Positions 7,920 through 14,301 of a stretch of DNA of 15,244 nucleotides are shown piece by piece. The notes below the pieces were generated by a model that saw only the letters and a program-made list of their open reading frames with translations, was not told where the DNA came from and searched no databases. This DNA is from JBOFCS01 sp051646185 (GTDB taxonomy: Bacteria; Actinomycetota; Actinomycetes; Mycobacteriales; Mycobacteriaceae). Where the stretch lies: the NCBI GenBank assembly GCA_051646185.1, contig JBOFCS010000093.1, forward strand, positions 1 to 15,244, read 5' to 3'. How positions within the stretch are numbered: the first letter of the stretch is position 1; each line of letters begins with the position of its first letter. The translations under genes were made by a program, and so were the position numbers.

Positions 7920-9569
7920 ATGTCCCCAGTACTTAGTGTGCGTGATCTTAATGTTGATTTTTGGGTTGACGGTACCTGGTATCCGGCAGCTACTGATATT
8001 TCCTTCGATCTTCATGAAAAAGAAGTGCTCGCAGTAGTAGGTGAGTCGGGTTCGGGAAAGTCCACTACTGCAATGGCTTTACTGGGACTATTGCCATCAA
8101 ATGCTCGAATCAGCGGGAGCATTAAAATTGGGGATAACCAAATTCTTGGTGCTAACACAAAGACACTCCGAAGTGTTCGTGGTAATGATGTGGCGGTTAT
8201 TTTTCAAGAACCAATGACAGCGTTAAATCCGGTATACAGTATTGGTTTTCAAATATCTGAGGCCATTAGAAGCCATCGTAACGTTTCTTCATCGGAAGCC
8301 AAAGAACGAGTTTTAGAGCTACTAAAGCTGGTAGAACTACCAGAACCAGAAAAAAGAATTAACTACTACCCGCACCAACTTTCTGGTGGGCAACGTCAGC
8401 GAGCAATGATTGCGCAGGCGTTAGCCTGCGATCCGAAGATTCTCATTGCAGACGAACCCACAACAGCGCTGGACGTAACAGTGCAGGCTGAAATATTGGA
8501 ATTACTAAGGTCATTAAAGAAGCGCATTAATACGTCAATTGTCTTGATCACCCATGACATGGGTGTGGTGGCAGATATGGCTGATCGAGTTTTAGTGATG
8601 AAATCCGGAAGAGTTATCGAATCGGGTACCGCTGAGAAGGTGTTCTATACTGCACAGCAGGAATACACTCAGCAACTACTTGAAGCTGTACCGCATTTAG
8701 GTTCTTATCGGGAGCAGAGTGTTAGATCATTTCCCCCACAATCTGATACCGCAGTGCTGGAATTTTGTAATGTGAGTATTGAGTACCCAAGCCCGGGTCG
8801 GTTGCCTAACTTTCGTGCAGTACAGGAGTTTAGTCTGGCTATTGCTGAGGGAGAGGTGGTAGGTGTTGTTGGCGAATCTGGTTCTGGGAAAAGCACTATC
8901 GGCCGAGCAATTGTTGGTTTAGTTCCTATCGCTCGTGGCCAGCTTTTGGTCAATGGTATTGACATTTCTACGGTTAAGCCTCGGGATTTGCGCCTGTTGC
9001 GCAGTAACGTTGGCATGGTTTTTCAAGATCCGGGTTCGTCACTTAATCCGCGTTGGCCAATCGGACAATCGATAGCTGAACCGTTACTGCTTCATCACAA
9101 GCTTTCGGGAACACAGCGAAGAGACAAAGTCGGCGAGCTTCTTGATCAGGTGCAGTTGCCTAAAAATATGCAGAATCGATACCCCCATGAACTTTCTGGG
9201 GGACAACGTCAGCGGGTGGGAATTGCCAGAGCGTTAGCGCTTGAGCCCCGGATTCTTATTGCAGACGAACCCACTTCTGCCCTAGATGTCTCAGTGCAGT
9301 CGGCGGTACTTGGGCTTTTTCGGGAGCTTCAACAAGAACATGGCTTTGCTTGTATTTTTATTAGCCATGACCTGGCTGTAGTGGAAATGTTGGCAGATCG
9401 AATAGCTGTGATGAGTAAAGGAAAGTTGGTAGAGGTGGGCCAACGTGATCACCTCCTGTCCCACCCTGAACATGGCTATACCCAACGATTACTCGCTGCT
9501 GTTCCGGTTCCAGATCCGCGAGAGCAGCGCATTCGACGTGAAGAACGAATGGCTCTGCTTAAGGGTTAA
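7920..9569 (+). CDS. dppD: Peptide ABC transporter ATP-binding protein, two ATPase domains (DppD/F fusion)
   Basis: This 549-residue cytoplasmic protein carries both ATPase domains of the importer in one chain. Domain 1 has Walker A GESGSGKST (about 41-49), signature LSGGQRQR (about 153-160), Walker B ILIADEPTTALD (about 174-185) and H-loop ITHD. Domain 2 has Walker A GESGSGKST (about 318-326), signature LSGGQRQR (about 424-431), ILIADEPTSALD (about 444-455) and ISHD. All key residues are intact. ATG 7920 is chosen because MSPVLSVRDLNVDF looks like the usual family start and AGGGAG lies 7 nt upstream. ATG 7890, with a stronger site (AGGAGG, 8 nt), would add 10 residues. It belongs with dppABC, but the reverse-strand PH-domain gene separates it. 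Any promoter of its own would lie within that gene; only a weak TATGTT at 7858-7863 is seen. Confidence 0.92.
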   Translation: MSPVLSVRDLNVDFWVDGTWYPAATDISFDLHEKEVLAVVGESGSGKSTTAMALLGLLPSNARISGSIKIGDNQILGANTKTLRSVRGNDVAVIFQEPMTALNPVYSIGFQISEAIRSHRNVSSSEAKERVLELLKLVELPEPEKRINYYPHQLSGGQRQRAMIAQALACDPKILIADEPTTALDVTVQAEILELLRSLKKRINTSIVLITHDMGVVADMADRVLVMKSGRVIESGTAEKVFYTAQQEYTQQLLEAVPHLGSYREQSVRSFPPQSDTAVLEFCNVSIEYPSPGRLPNFRAVQEFSLAIAEGEVVGVVGESGSGKSTIGRAIVGLVPIARGQLLVNGIDISTVKPRDLRLLRSNVGMVFQDPGSSLNPRWPIGQSIAEPLLLHHKLSGTQRRDKVGELLDQVQLPKNMQNRYPHELSGGQRQRVGIARALALEPRILIADEPTSALDVSVQSAVLGLFRELQQEHGFACIFISHDLAVVEMLADRIAVMSKGKLVEVGQRDHLLSHPEHGYTQRLLAAVPVPDPREQRIRREERMALLKG

Positions 9570-9593
9570 GGGTAGGTGGGTAACGTCTAGGGG

Positions 9594-10349
9594 GTGTCTA
9601 GTGCCGATCCGCTTTCCCCGATTGCCCAACTACCTGGTGTTCTTGTTGCCGCTGAACGTGCGAGAAACGCACTAGGTGAGGTCCATCGCCATAAAGCCAA
9701 TCGGCGTGGATGGCCACAAACAGCAACCGAAGCGGCTATCCGAGCAGCACGTTCTTCTTCTTTTTTAGCCGGCGGCTCGATGGACTTGGCTGCCGATGGT
9801 GACATAGCCGACCCAATTTTGGCAGGCGCGGTTCGGGTTGCCCAGTCCTTGGATGGGGATTCGCTTGCTTTGGTCCTTACCGTGTGGCAGCGGGCGCCGT
9901 TACAGGCGCTTGCTCGACTTCATCTGCTGGCTGCGGCGGAATTAGTTTCTGACCAATTGGACTTAGGGAGGCCACGGATGGCAGCGGGGGTGGGTGAACG
10001 GTTGAGTACCCTTGCTCAACTTGTTACTGGTGGAACAACCGTCCCAGCCCCAATCCTTGCCGCCGTTGTCCACGGCGAACTTGCTGCCTTGCGGCCTTTT
10101 GGTACTGCTGATGATGTTGTTGCGCGAGCTGCTGCCCGGTTAGTTGCGGTTTCTACCGGTTTAGATCCACATAACCTCGGCGTTCCCGAAGTGAGCTGGA
10201 TGCGTCGTTCGAAAGACTATCGTGAGCGTATCTCAGCTTTTTCTGAGGGATCTGCCGACGGAGTGCGAGATTGGGTGATCTTTTGTTGTGAGGCATTGGA
10301 ATCTGGTGCACGAGAGGCCACATCAATAGCGGATGCGGTTGGTGGATAG
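9594..10349 (+). CDS. Conserved actinobacterial protein (Rv3662c-like), possibly a degenerate Fic-fold protein
   Basis: A soluble, Ala-rich helical protein of 251 residues without signal or membrane segments. From length and order between dppD and the sRNA/HAD gene, it matches the conserved hypothetical Rv3662c of M. tuberculosis. Around residues 160-190, HGELAALRPFGTADDVVARAAAR resembles the Fic signature HPFxxGNGRxxR in layout: Pro-Phe and the final Arg are kept, but the catalytic His is Arg and the GNGR part is lost. If that relation is real, it would be inactive as an AMP-transferase. Function is unknown. The GTG start at 9594 keeps the expected N-terminus; its ribosome site is unclear (TAGGTGGG lies 13 nt upstream, and a G5 run overlaps the start). 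It begins 24 nt after the dppD stop and is probably cotranscribed with it. Confidence 0.75.
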   Translation: MSSADPLSPIAQLPGVLVAAERARNALGEVHRHKANRRGWPQTATEAAIRAARSSSFLAGGSMDLAADGDIADPILAGAVRVAQSLDGDSLALVLTVWQRAPLQALARLHLLAAAELVSDQLDLGRPRMAAGVGERLSTLAQLVTGGTTVPAPILAAVVHGELAALRPFGTADDVVARAAARLVAVSTGLDPHNLGVPEVSWMRRSKDYRERISAFSEGSADGVRDWVIFCCEALESGAREATSIADAVGG

Positions 10350-10352
10350 GCC

Positions 10353-10393
10353 AATACAAAAGCGGGCGACAACCCAATGGATCGTCGCCCGCT
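10353..10393 (-). terminator. Intrinsic terminator of the Ms1-like RNA
   Basis: Perfect 10-bp GC-rich arms AGCGGGCGAC (10361-10370) and GTCGCCCGCT (10384-10393) flank a 13-nt loop. On the minus strand the stem is followed by TTTTGTATT, so it acts on minus-strand transcripts. On the plus strand no T run follows, so it is a poor terminator for the gene ending at 10349. Confidence 0.75.
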
Positions 10394-10645
10394 AGCACGG
10401 ATCGCCTGGTTACCAAGCGTGCTCGGTCAGTTGTGTGACTGGCCTCGGCGTCAAATACCAACTTCATAGATGGCTTACTCACTCGGGAGAGCACCTCTAC
10501 AAAATGGAATTACGCAGGCCCACAACATGTCTGCTCCTCTAGCGGCGTGCTCCGCGTGGGTGCCTGGCGTCCGTGCTGGAAGTTACGGCCCGGGGGGTCG
10601 GCCCTTCTCTTCCGAGTCGATCGTGGCCTTGCCGTTCCTTCGTAA
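10355..10645 (-). ncRNA. Ms1/MTS2823-like (6S-like) small RNA
   Basis: This roughly 290-nt stretch lies on the minus strand downstream of the HAD phosphatase gene and faces the Rv3662c-like gene. That is the place and direction of MTS2823 in M. tuberculosis and Ms1 in M. smegmatis, an abundant stationary-phase RNA that binds the RNA polymerase core. It has its own candidate promoter and ends in a strong terminator. It folds well: 12 bp pair 10566-10577 with 10394-10406 (one bulged base) and enclose about 160 nt. Inside, CAGG/CCCAC pairs with GTGGG/CCTG and a GCGG/CCGC hairpin forms. At the 5' side, GGAAG/CTTCC (10578-10582, 10609-10613) closes a hairpin with a C6 loop. No coding ORF is credible here. 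Identity rests on synteny and structure, not on a covariance-model search; the 5' end is inferred from the promoter. Confidence 0.72.
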
Positions 10646-10650
10646 CTACC

Positions 10651-10679
10651 TTTCTACACCGCGATACGGCATACGGCAA
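10651..10679 (-). promoter_or_regulatory. Promoter of the Ms1-like RNA
   Basis: Reading the minus strand, TTGCCG (10679-10674) is followed after 17 bp by TAGAAA (10656-10651). The predicted start is near 10644, 290 nt from the terminator, close to the roughly 300 nt known for MTS2823. An A/T-rich block (10682-10715) lies just upstream and may act as an UP-like element, as expected for a very abundant RNA. Confidence 0.5.
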
Positions 10680-10717
10680 GTGGTAATTTCATTTATTTTT
10701 TGAAAATTTTTATGGAA

Positions 10718-11584
10718 TTAGCGCTGTCGACGAAAAATCGAATAGGTAAGTGCGCCAGCGGCTATAGCGCTTAGCCCAATGGCTGCGGTTGCGGCAATGG
10801 TACTTCTATCAGGCTGAGGGAGTCGGTCACGCAAGGGAACGGGGCGAGTGAAGGTGAGGATGGGCCACTCGTTGGCGATGGCTTGTTTACGTAGTCCACG
10901 ATCGGGATTAACTGCAGTGGGATGGCCGACGGCTTCAAGCATTGGCAGGTCAGTTATTGAATCAGAGTAGGCATAACAATGCTCTAATGCGTACCCTTCC
11001 TGCTTAGCAAGTTGGGTTATTGCCTCAACTTTCCCTTCGGCATAACAATAAAAATCAATTTCACCAGTATATTTTCCATCGTCAACTACCATCTTTGTTG
11101 CAAGACAGTGTGTTACACCAAGTGCCTCCGAAATAGGTTGTACTATCTCTTCGCCTGAAGCTGAGACAATAACAACGTCTCGCCCACAGAGCTTATGCTG
11201 AGTGATGAGCTCAGCCGCCTCCGCAAAGACTAAAGGATCAACTATTTCGTGCAGGGTCTCCGCCACGATCGTTTTGATCTGTTCGACATCCCAACCGGTG
11301 CATAGATTGGTGATGTGCAATCGCATCTTGTCCATCTGGTCGTGGTCGGCTCCGGAAAGCAAGAAAAGAAACTGTGCATAATTCGATTGCAGAACTGAGC
11401 GCCTACTCATAAGCCCTTGATTGAAGAACGGCTTGCTAAAGGCAAGCATGCTTGATTTTGCGATGATCGTTTTATCAAGATCAAAAAATGCGGCAACCTT
11501 TTGGTTACCAGTGACAGGGGGTGCAGTAGCAGCTGCTGTGGTGTTGACGGGGGGAACTACGGGGAGATCGTTTGGATCGGTCAC
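10718..11584 (-). CDS. HAD-IB family phosphatase with C-terminal membrane anchor (Rv3661-like)
   Basis: A 288-residue haloacid-dehalogenase subfamily IB protein of the SerB-like type. Numbered from the GTG at 11584, motif I is DLDKT (about 35-39, nucleophile Asp35), motif II VSAS (about 140-143), motif III GK (about 184-185) and motif IV DSITDLPML (about 208-216). Residues about 263-284 form a hydrophobic helix before the end RRQR, so it is probably tail-anchored to the membrane. The family cleaves phosphate esters; the substrate is unknown, and phosphoserine is only a possibility. Upstream in-frame starts at 11662 (GTG) and 11659 (ATG) would add 25-26 residues with no family look. The chosen start has only a weak GGTG site, but a TATATT -10 lies 19 nt before it. 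It sits between two small RNAs. Confidence 0.85.
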   Translation of the reverse strand: MTDPNDLPVVPPVNTTAAATAPPVTGNQKVAAFFDLDKTIIAKSSMLAFSKPFFNQGLMSRRSVLQSNYAQFLFLLSGADHDQMDKMRLHITNLCTGWDVEQIKTIVAETLHEIVDPLVFAEAAELITQHKLCGRDVVIVSASGEEIVQPISEALGVTHCLATKMVVDDGKYTGEIDFYCYAEGKVEAITQLAKQEGYALEHCYAYSDSITDLPMLEAVGHPTAVNPDRGLRKQAIANEWPILTFTRPVPLRDRLPQPDRSTIAATAAIGLSAIAAGALTYSIFRRQR

Positions 11585-11602
11585 CTTGTCACCATAGTGC
11601 GA

Positions 11603-11608
11603 AATATA
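11603..11608 (-). promoter_or_regulatory. Candidate -10 of the HAD phosphatase gene
   Basis: TATATT on the minus strand would start RNA near 11596, 12 nt before the GTG at 11584. No good -35 is seen. Further upstream a perfect TTGACA (11728-11723) lacks a good -10 at the right distance (TAGTTA lies 21 bp away), so either could serve. Apart from this and the 6C RNA, 11609-11742 shows only AT-rich sequence with short direct repeats (ATTTTTGC twice). Confidence 0.3.
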
Positions 11609-11742
11609 GATTAGGAGGTGGAAAGGGTGGTAACCAAGCGTCCTCTTAAGAATGTTCATCACACCAAGCTGATTTTTGCTCCAGAATTTTTGCCCTAACT
11701 AAGTGGGCTTTTATCAAGTTTTTGTCAAGTAACGTGTTGGAC

Positions 11743-11773
11743 TTGCAAAGACCCGGGGGCATCGGTGTATATT
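11743..11773 (+). promoter_or_regulatory. Promoter of the 6C RNA
   Basis: TATATT (11768-11773) is a good -10. TTGCAA (11743-11748) may be the -35, although the 19-bp spacer is long. RNA would start near 11780, just before the first stem of the 6C RNA. Confidence 0.5.
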
Positions 11774-11779
11774 AGTGTC

Positions 11780-11870
11780 ACTCGGTTAAATCCGAGGGTG
11801 TTCAGCCCGACCCCCCGGGGCTGAACGCGACGGCCCTCGCCTCCTCCCCCCCTGGCGAGGGCCGTCCCTT
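11780..11870 (+). ncRNA. 6C small RNA (B11 homolog)
   Basis: Three hairpins follow one another. The first is CTCGG/CCGAG (11781-11796, 6-nt loop). The second is GTTCAGCCC/GGGCTGAAC (9 bp, 11800-11826) with a 9-nt loop holding exactly six C. The third is a 13-bp stem, GACGGCCCTCGCC/GGCGAGGGCCGTC (11829-11866), with a 12-nt loop holding seven C in a row. Two stem-loops with C6-type loops define the actinobacterial 6C RNA family. In M. tuberculosis the same RNA (B11) lies between Rv3661 and Rv3660c in the direction of Rv3660c, as here. Its C-rich loops are thought to pair with G-rich mRNA start regions. The last stem is followed by CCTTATTCT, so it probably doubles as a terminator with a poor T run. 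Exact ends are estimates. Confidence 0.85.
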
Positions 11871-11940
11871 ATTCTCAGCCAGGTACTAGGCTCACTCAGG
11901 TTTTGGTCTTCTAACAGGGAGTTCTTTATTTCCTGTCAAC

Positions 11941-11967
11941 TTATTCACAGCACGATTCCTGTCCACA
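11941..11967 (+). other. Two DnaA-box-like 9-mers upstream of ssd
   Basis: TTATTCACA (11941-11949) fits the DnaA-box consensus TTATNCACA. CTGTCCACA (11959-11967) differs from it at two positions. They lie 44-70 bp before the ssd start. The pair may be chance. Otherwise 11871-12010 has no clear promoter for ssd. Confidence 0.2.
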
Positions 11968-12010
11968 GATCTGCTTGACCCGCTAGCGTTCTTGCTGCTG
12001 GGGACGCACA

Positions 12011-13114
12011 GTGTTTTTTGTGAAAGCTGATCGAGAAGCGGCAACGGAATCTCCAACTACACCGATTGTTGTAATGGCCGTTGCAGTCGGTACTGCTCAT
12101 CTGAGCGTGCAGCGAGTGGCCGCTGCGGCAGGTTGCCGCGTGGTCCTTTCGAGCGAAGTCGTGGGAAGGCAACTCTGGGATTCAGCCAGTTTTGTTGTTG
12201 TTGATGCTGCAGCTGCATTGGCACTGGCAGTGCAGGGAATGCCAAGACGGGCCGGGGTGGTCTTAGTGACCGAAGCACAAGATTTATTGGCTGCAGACTG
12301 GCAAGCCGCTGTTGCGATAGGTGCCGAACAAGCTTTTGCAATTCCCCGGGATGAGGCACTGATGGTTCGGGTGCTCAGTGAACGAAGTCTGCACCAAGGT
12401 GCGAAGGGAGGTGTGATTGCTGTTATTGGCGGCAGTGGTGGAGCCGGGGCTTCCACGTTTTCTGCCGCTTTAGCTTTTGCTGCAGAACAGGCATTTTTGA
12501 TTGATTGTGACCCCTATGGGGGTGGAATTGATCTTCTCCTGGGAATCGAATCTGAACCTGGCCTGCGTTGGCCAGATTTGCATCTCGAAGGGGGGCGAGT
12601 CTCCGGTGAGGCACTGCATCGAGCTCTTCCAGTAAAAAAGAAAGTAACCACATTGTCGTATGGGCGGGGCAAGGAGTACGTACACGCCGAAGCTTTGACA
12701 GCAGTGCTTGAAGCAAGTCGCAGCTTAGGGGGAACAGTGATTTGTGATCTTCCACGTAATCTGGGTGAGTCAATTCAACCAGTTCTTGATTGTGCTGATC
12801 TAGTCGTTGTTGTAGCAGTGGCACAAGTACGTGCCTGTGCATCGTCAGAATCTATTGTTCAGCAAGTATTACTGCAAAATCCCAGAGTCGGTTTGGTTGT
12901 GCGGGGGCCATCTCCTGGGGGTTTGCGTGCAAAAGATCTTTCTGACGTTGTGCGTGCTGAGCTTCTGGCAACAATGCGTCCGCAGCCACGATTAACCCAA
13001 ATGCTCGAAGATGGTGGGCTTACGTTGCGCTCAAGATCTCCGTTAGCTAGAGCAGCTCGGCAGGTTTTGGCGGTTGTTGAACCCGGTGGTCATTCCCGGG
13101 GGTGGGTAGCGTGA
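12011..13114 (+). CDS. ssd: Septum-site-determining-like protein Ssd (CpaE/TadZ/MinD-related)
   Basis: This 367-residue protein corresponds to Rv3660c (Ssd), which in mycobacteria affects septum formation, and to TadZ/CpaE proteins that position Tad secretion machines at the membrane. Residues about 20-118 form a receiver-like domain without clear phosphoacceptor acids. Residues about 134 onward are a MinD/ParA-like fold: IAVIGGSGGAGASTFSAALA (about 136-155) stands at the deviant Walker A but lacks both lysines of the standard KGGxGKT, and DCDPYGGGIDLLLG (about 165-178) is the following acidic switch strand. The GTG start at 12011 is supported by GGGGAC 6 nt upstream. A later GTG at 12020 is possible. 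It is first in a tightly packed operon and overlaps tadA by 4 nt. ATP use is doubtful given the missing lysines. Confidence 0.85.
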   Translation: MFFVKADREAATESPTTPIVVMAVAVGTAHLSVQRVAAAAGCRVVLSSEVVGRQLWDSASFVVVDAAAALALAVQGMPRRAGVVLVTEAQDLLAADWQAAVAIGAEQAFAIPRDEALMVRVLSERSLHQGAKGGVIAVIGGSGGAGASTFSAALAFAAEQAFLIDCDPYGGGIDLLLGIESEPGLRWPDLHLEGGRVSGEALHRALPVKKKVTTLSYGRGKEYVHAEALTAVLEASRSLGGTVICDLPRNLGESIQPVLDCADLVVVVAVAQVRACASSESIVQQVLLQNPRVGLVVRGPSPGGLRAKDLSDVVRAELLATMRPQPRLTQMLEDGGLTLRSRSPLARAARQVLAVVEPGGHSRGWVA

Positions 13115-14301
13115 GTGCTGAACTTTTGGAAAGAGTACGGGAACGGCTGGTAGATCATCCCGGGCCGATAAACCCTGCGGCGGTAGCTGATGCGATCCGG
13201 GCAGAGACTGGTGGAGTTCTTGGCGATACAGATTTACTTACAGCCCTCAGAGTCCTGCAGACAGAGCTTACCGGAGCAGGGCCACTTGATCCATTGCTAG
13301 ATGAGCCAGAAGTGACGGATATTCTTGTAACAGAGCCAAATAAGGTGTGGATTGATCGTGGTAAAGGTCTTGAGATAGCTGATGTTACCTTTCCCGATGA
13401 AGGTTCGGTTCGCCGACTTGCACAGCGGTTAGCATTGGCAGCTGGGCGTAGATTAGACGAGGCGCAACCCTGGGTGGATGGTCAGTTAACTGCAGTTGGC
13501 AGTGGTGAGTTTGGGGTCCGATTGCATGCGGTGCTACCACCAGTGGCTGCTTTAGGTACTTGTTTATCCCTGAGGGTTCTGCGTCCAGCTACACAAGGTC
13601 TGGCAGCACTTATTAATTTGGGTGCTATTCCGACGCAGATAGCCCGCCTTATTGATGCGGTGATTAAGGCCCGGTTGGCCTTCCTGGTGACAGGGGGGAC
13701 AGGTGCGGGAAAGACGACTTTACTTGCAGCTCTATTGGGTGAAGTAGCGCATAGCGAGCGCATTATTTGTGTGGAAGATGCTCCGGAGCTGCTGCCGCAA
13801 CATCCGCATGTTGTGCACCTTGTTGCCCGGATGTCAAATATCGAAGGGGCAGGAGAAGTAACTGTACGTCAGCTTGTTCGGCAGGCATTGAGGATGCGCC
13901 CGGATCGTATTGTTGTTGGTGAAGTTAGGGGTGCAGAAGTAGTCGATCTTTTAACTGCACTTAACACCGGGCATGAGGGGGGTGCAGGTACATTACATGC
14001 AAACTCGCCGAATGAAGTTCCAGCTAGGCTGGAAGCACTTGCCGCATTGGGAGGTATAGATCGTAAATCTTTGCATAGTCAGCTTTTTGCCGCAATTAAA
14101 GTGGTAATTCATATGCAACGAAGTCAGCAAGGATATCGATGTATTAACGAAATTAGCATTCTCCGTCGAGGGAAAAACGAGTTTGTTTCGGCTTGTAGCG
14201 CTTGGACATTTGATAACGGGTATGGTCCAGGGTGGTCGCTACTTGCGGATCTTCTTGCCTCCCATGGTATCAATTGTGCGGAGCTTGAGCTATGGAAATA
14301 G
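13111..14301 (+). CDS. tadA: Tad/Flp-type secretion ATPase TadA
   Basis: A 396-residue hexameric secretion ATPase of the GspE/TadA (CpaF) class, the cytoplasmic motor for Tad pili. Walker A is GGTGAGKTT (about 193-201), the catalytic Glu lies in CVEDAPEL (about 218-225), the Walker B/Asp-box region is RPDRIVVGEVRGAEV (about 262-276), and the His-box is TGHEGGAGTLHANS (about 286-299). The N-terminal part has GPLDPLLDEPEVTDILV, typical of the family's N2 domain. The GTG at 13111 overlaps the ssd stop as GTGA and has a G-rich ribosome site (G5 at 13098-13102, 8 nt). An in-frame GTG at 13102 lacks such a site. It matches Rv3659c. All catalytic motifs look intact. Confidence 0.92.
   Translation: MSAELLERVRERLVDHPGPINPAAVADAIRAETGGVLGDTDLLTALRVLQTELTGAGPLDPLLDEPEVTDILVTEPNKVWIDRGKGLEIADVTFPDEGSVRRLAQRLALAAGRRLDEAQPWVDGQLTAVGSGEFGVRLHAVLPPVAALGTCLSLRVLRPATQGLAALINLGAIPTQIARLIDAVIKARLAFLVTGGTGAGKTTLLAALLGEVAHSERIICVEDAPELLPQHPHVVHLVARMSNIEGAGEVTVRQLVRQALRMRPDRIVVGEVRGAEVVDLLTALNTGHEGGAGTLHANSPNEVPARLEALAALGGIDRKSLHSQLFAAIKVVIHMQRSQQGYRCINEISILRRGKNEFVSACSAWTFDNGYGPGWSLLADLLASHGINCAELELWK

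Noticed and set aside
10470..10703. 77-codon ORF inside the Ms1-like region
   Set aside because: It is antisense to a structured RNA, has no ribosome site and no protein-like features.
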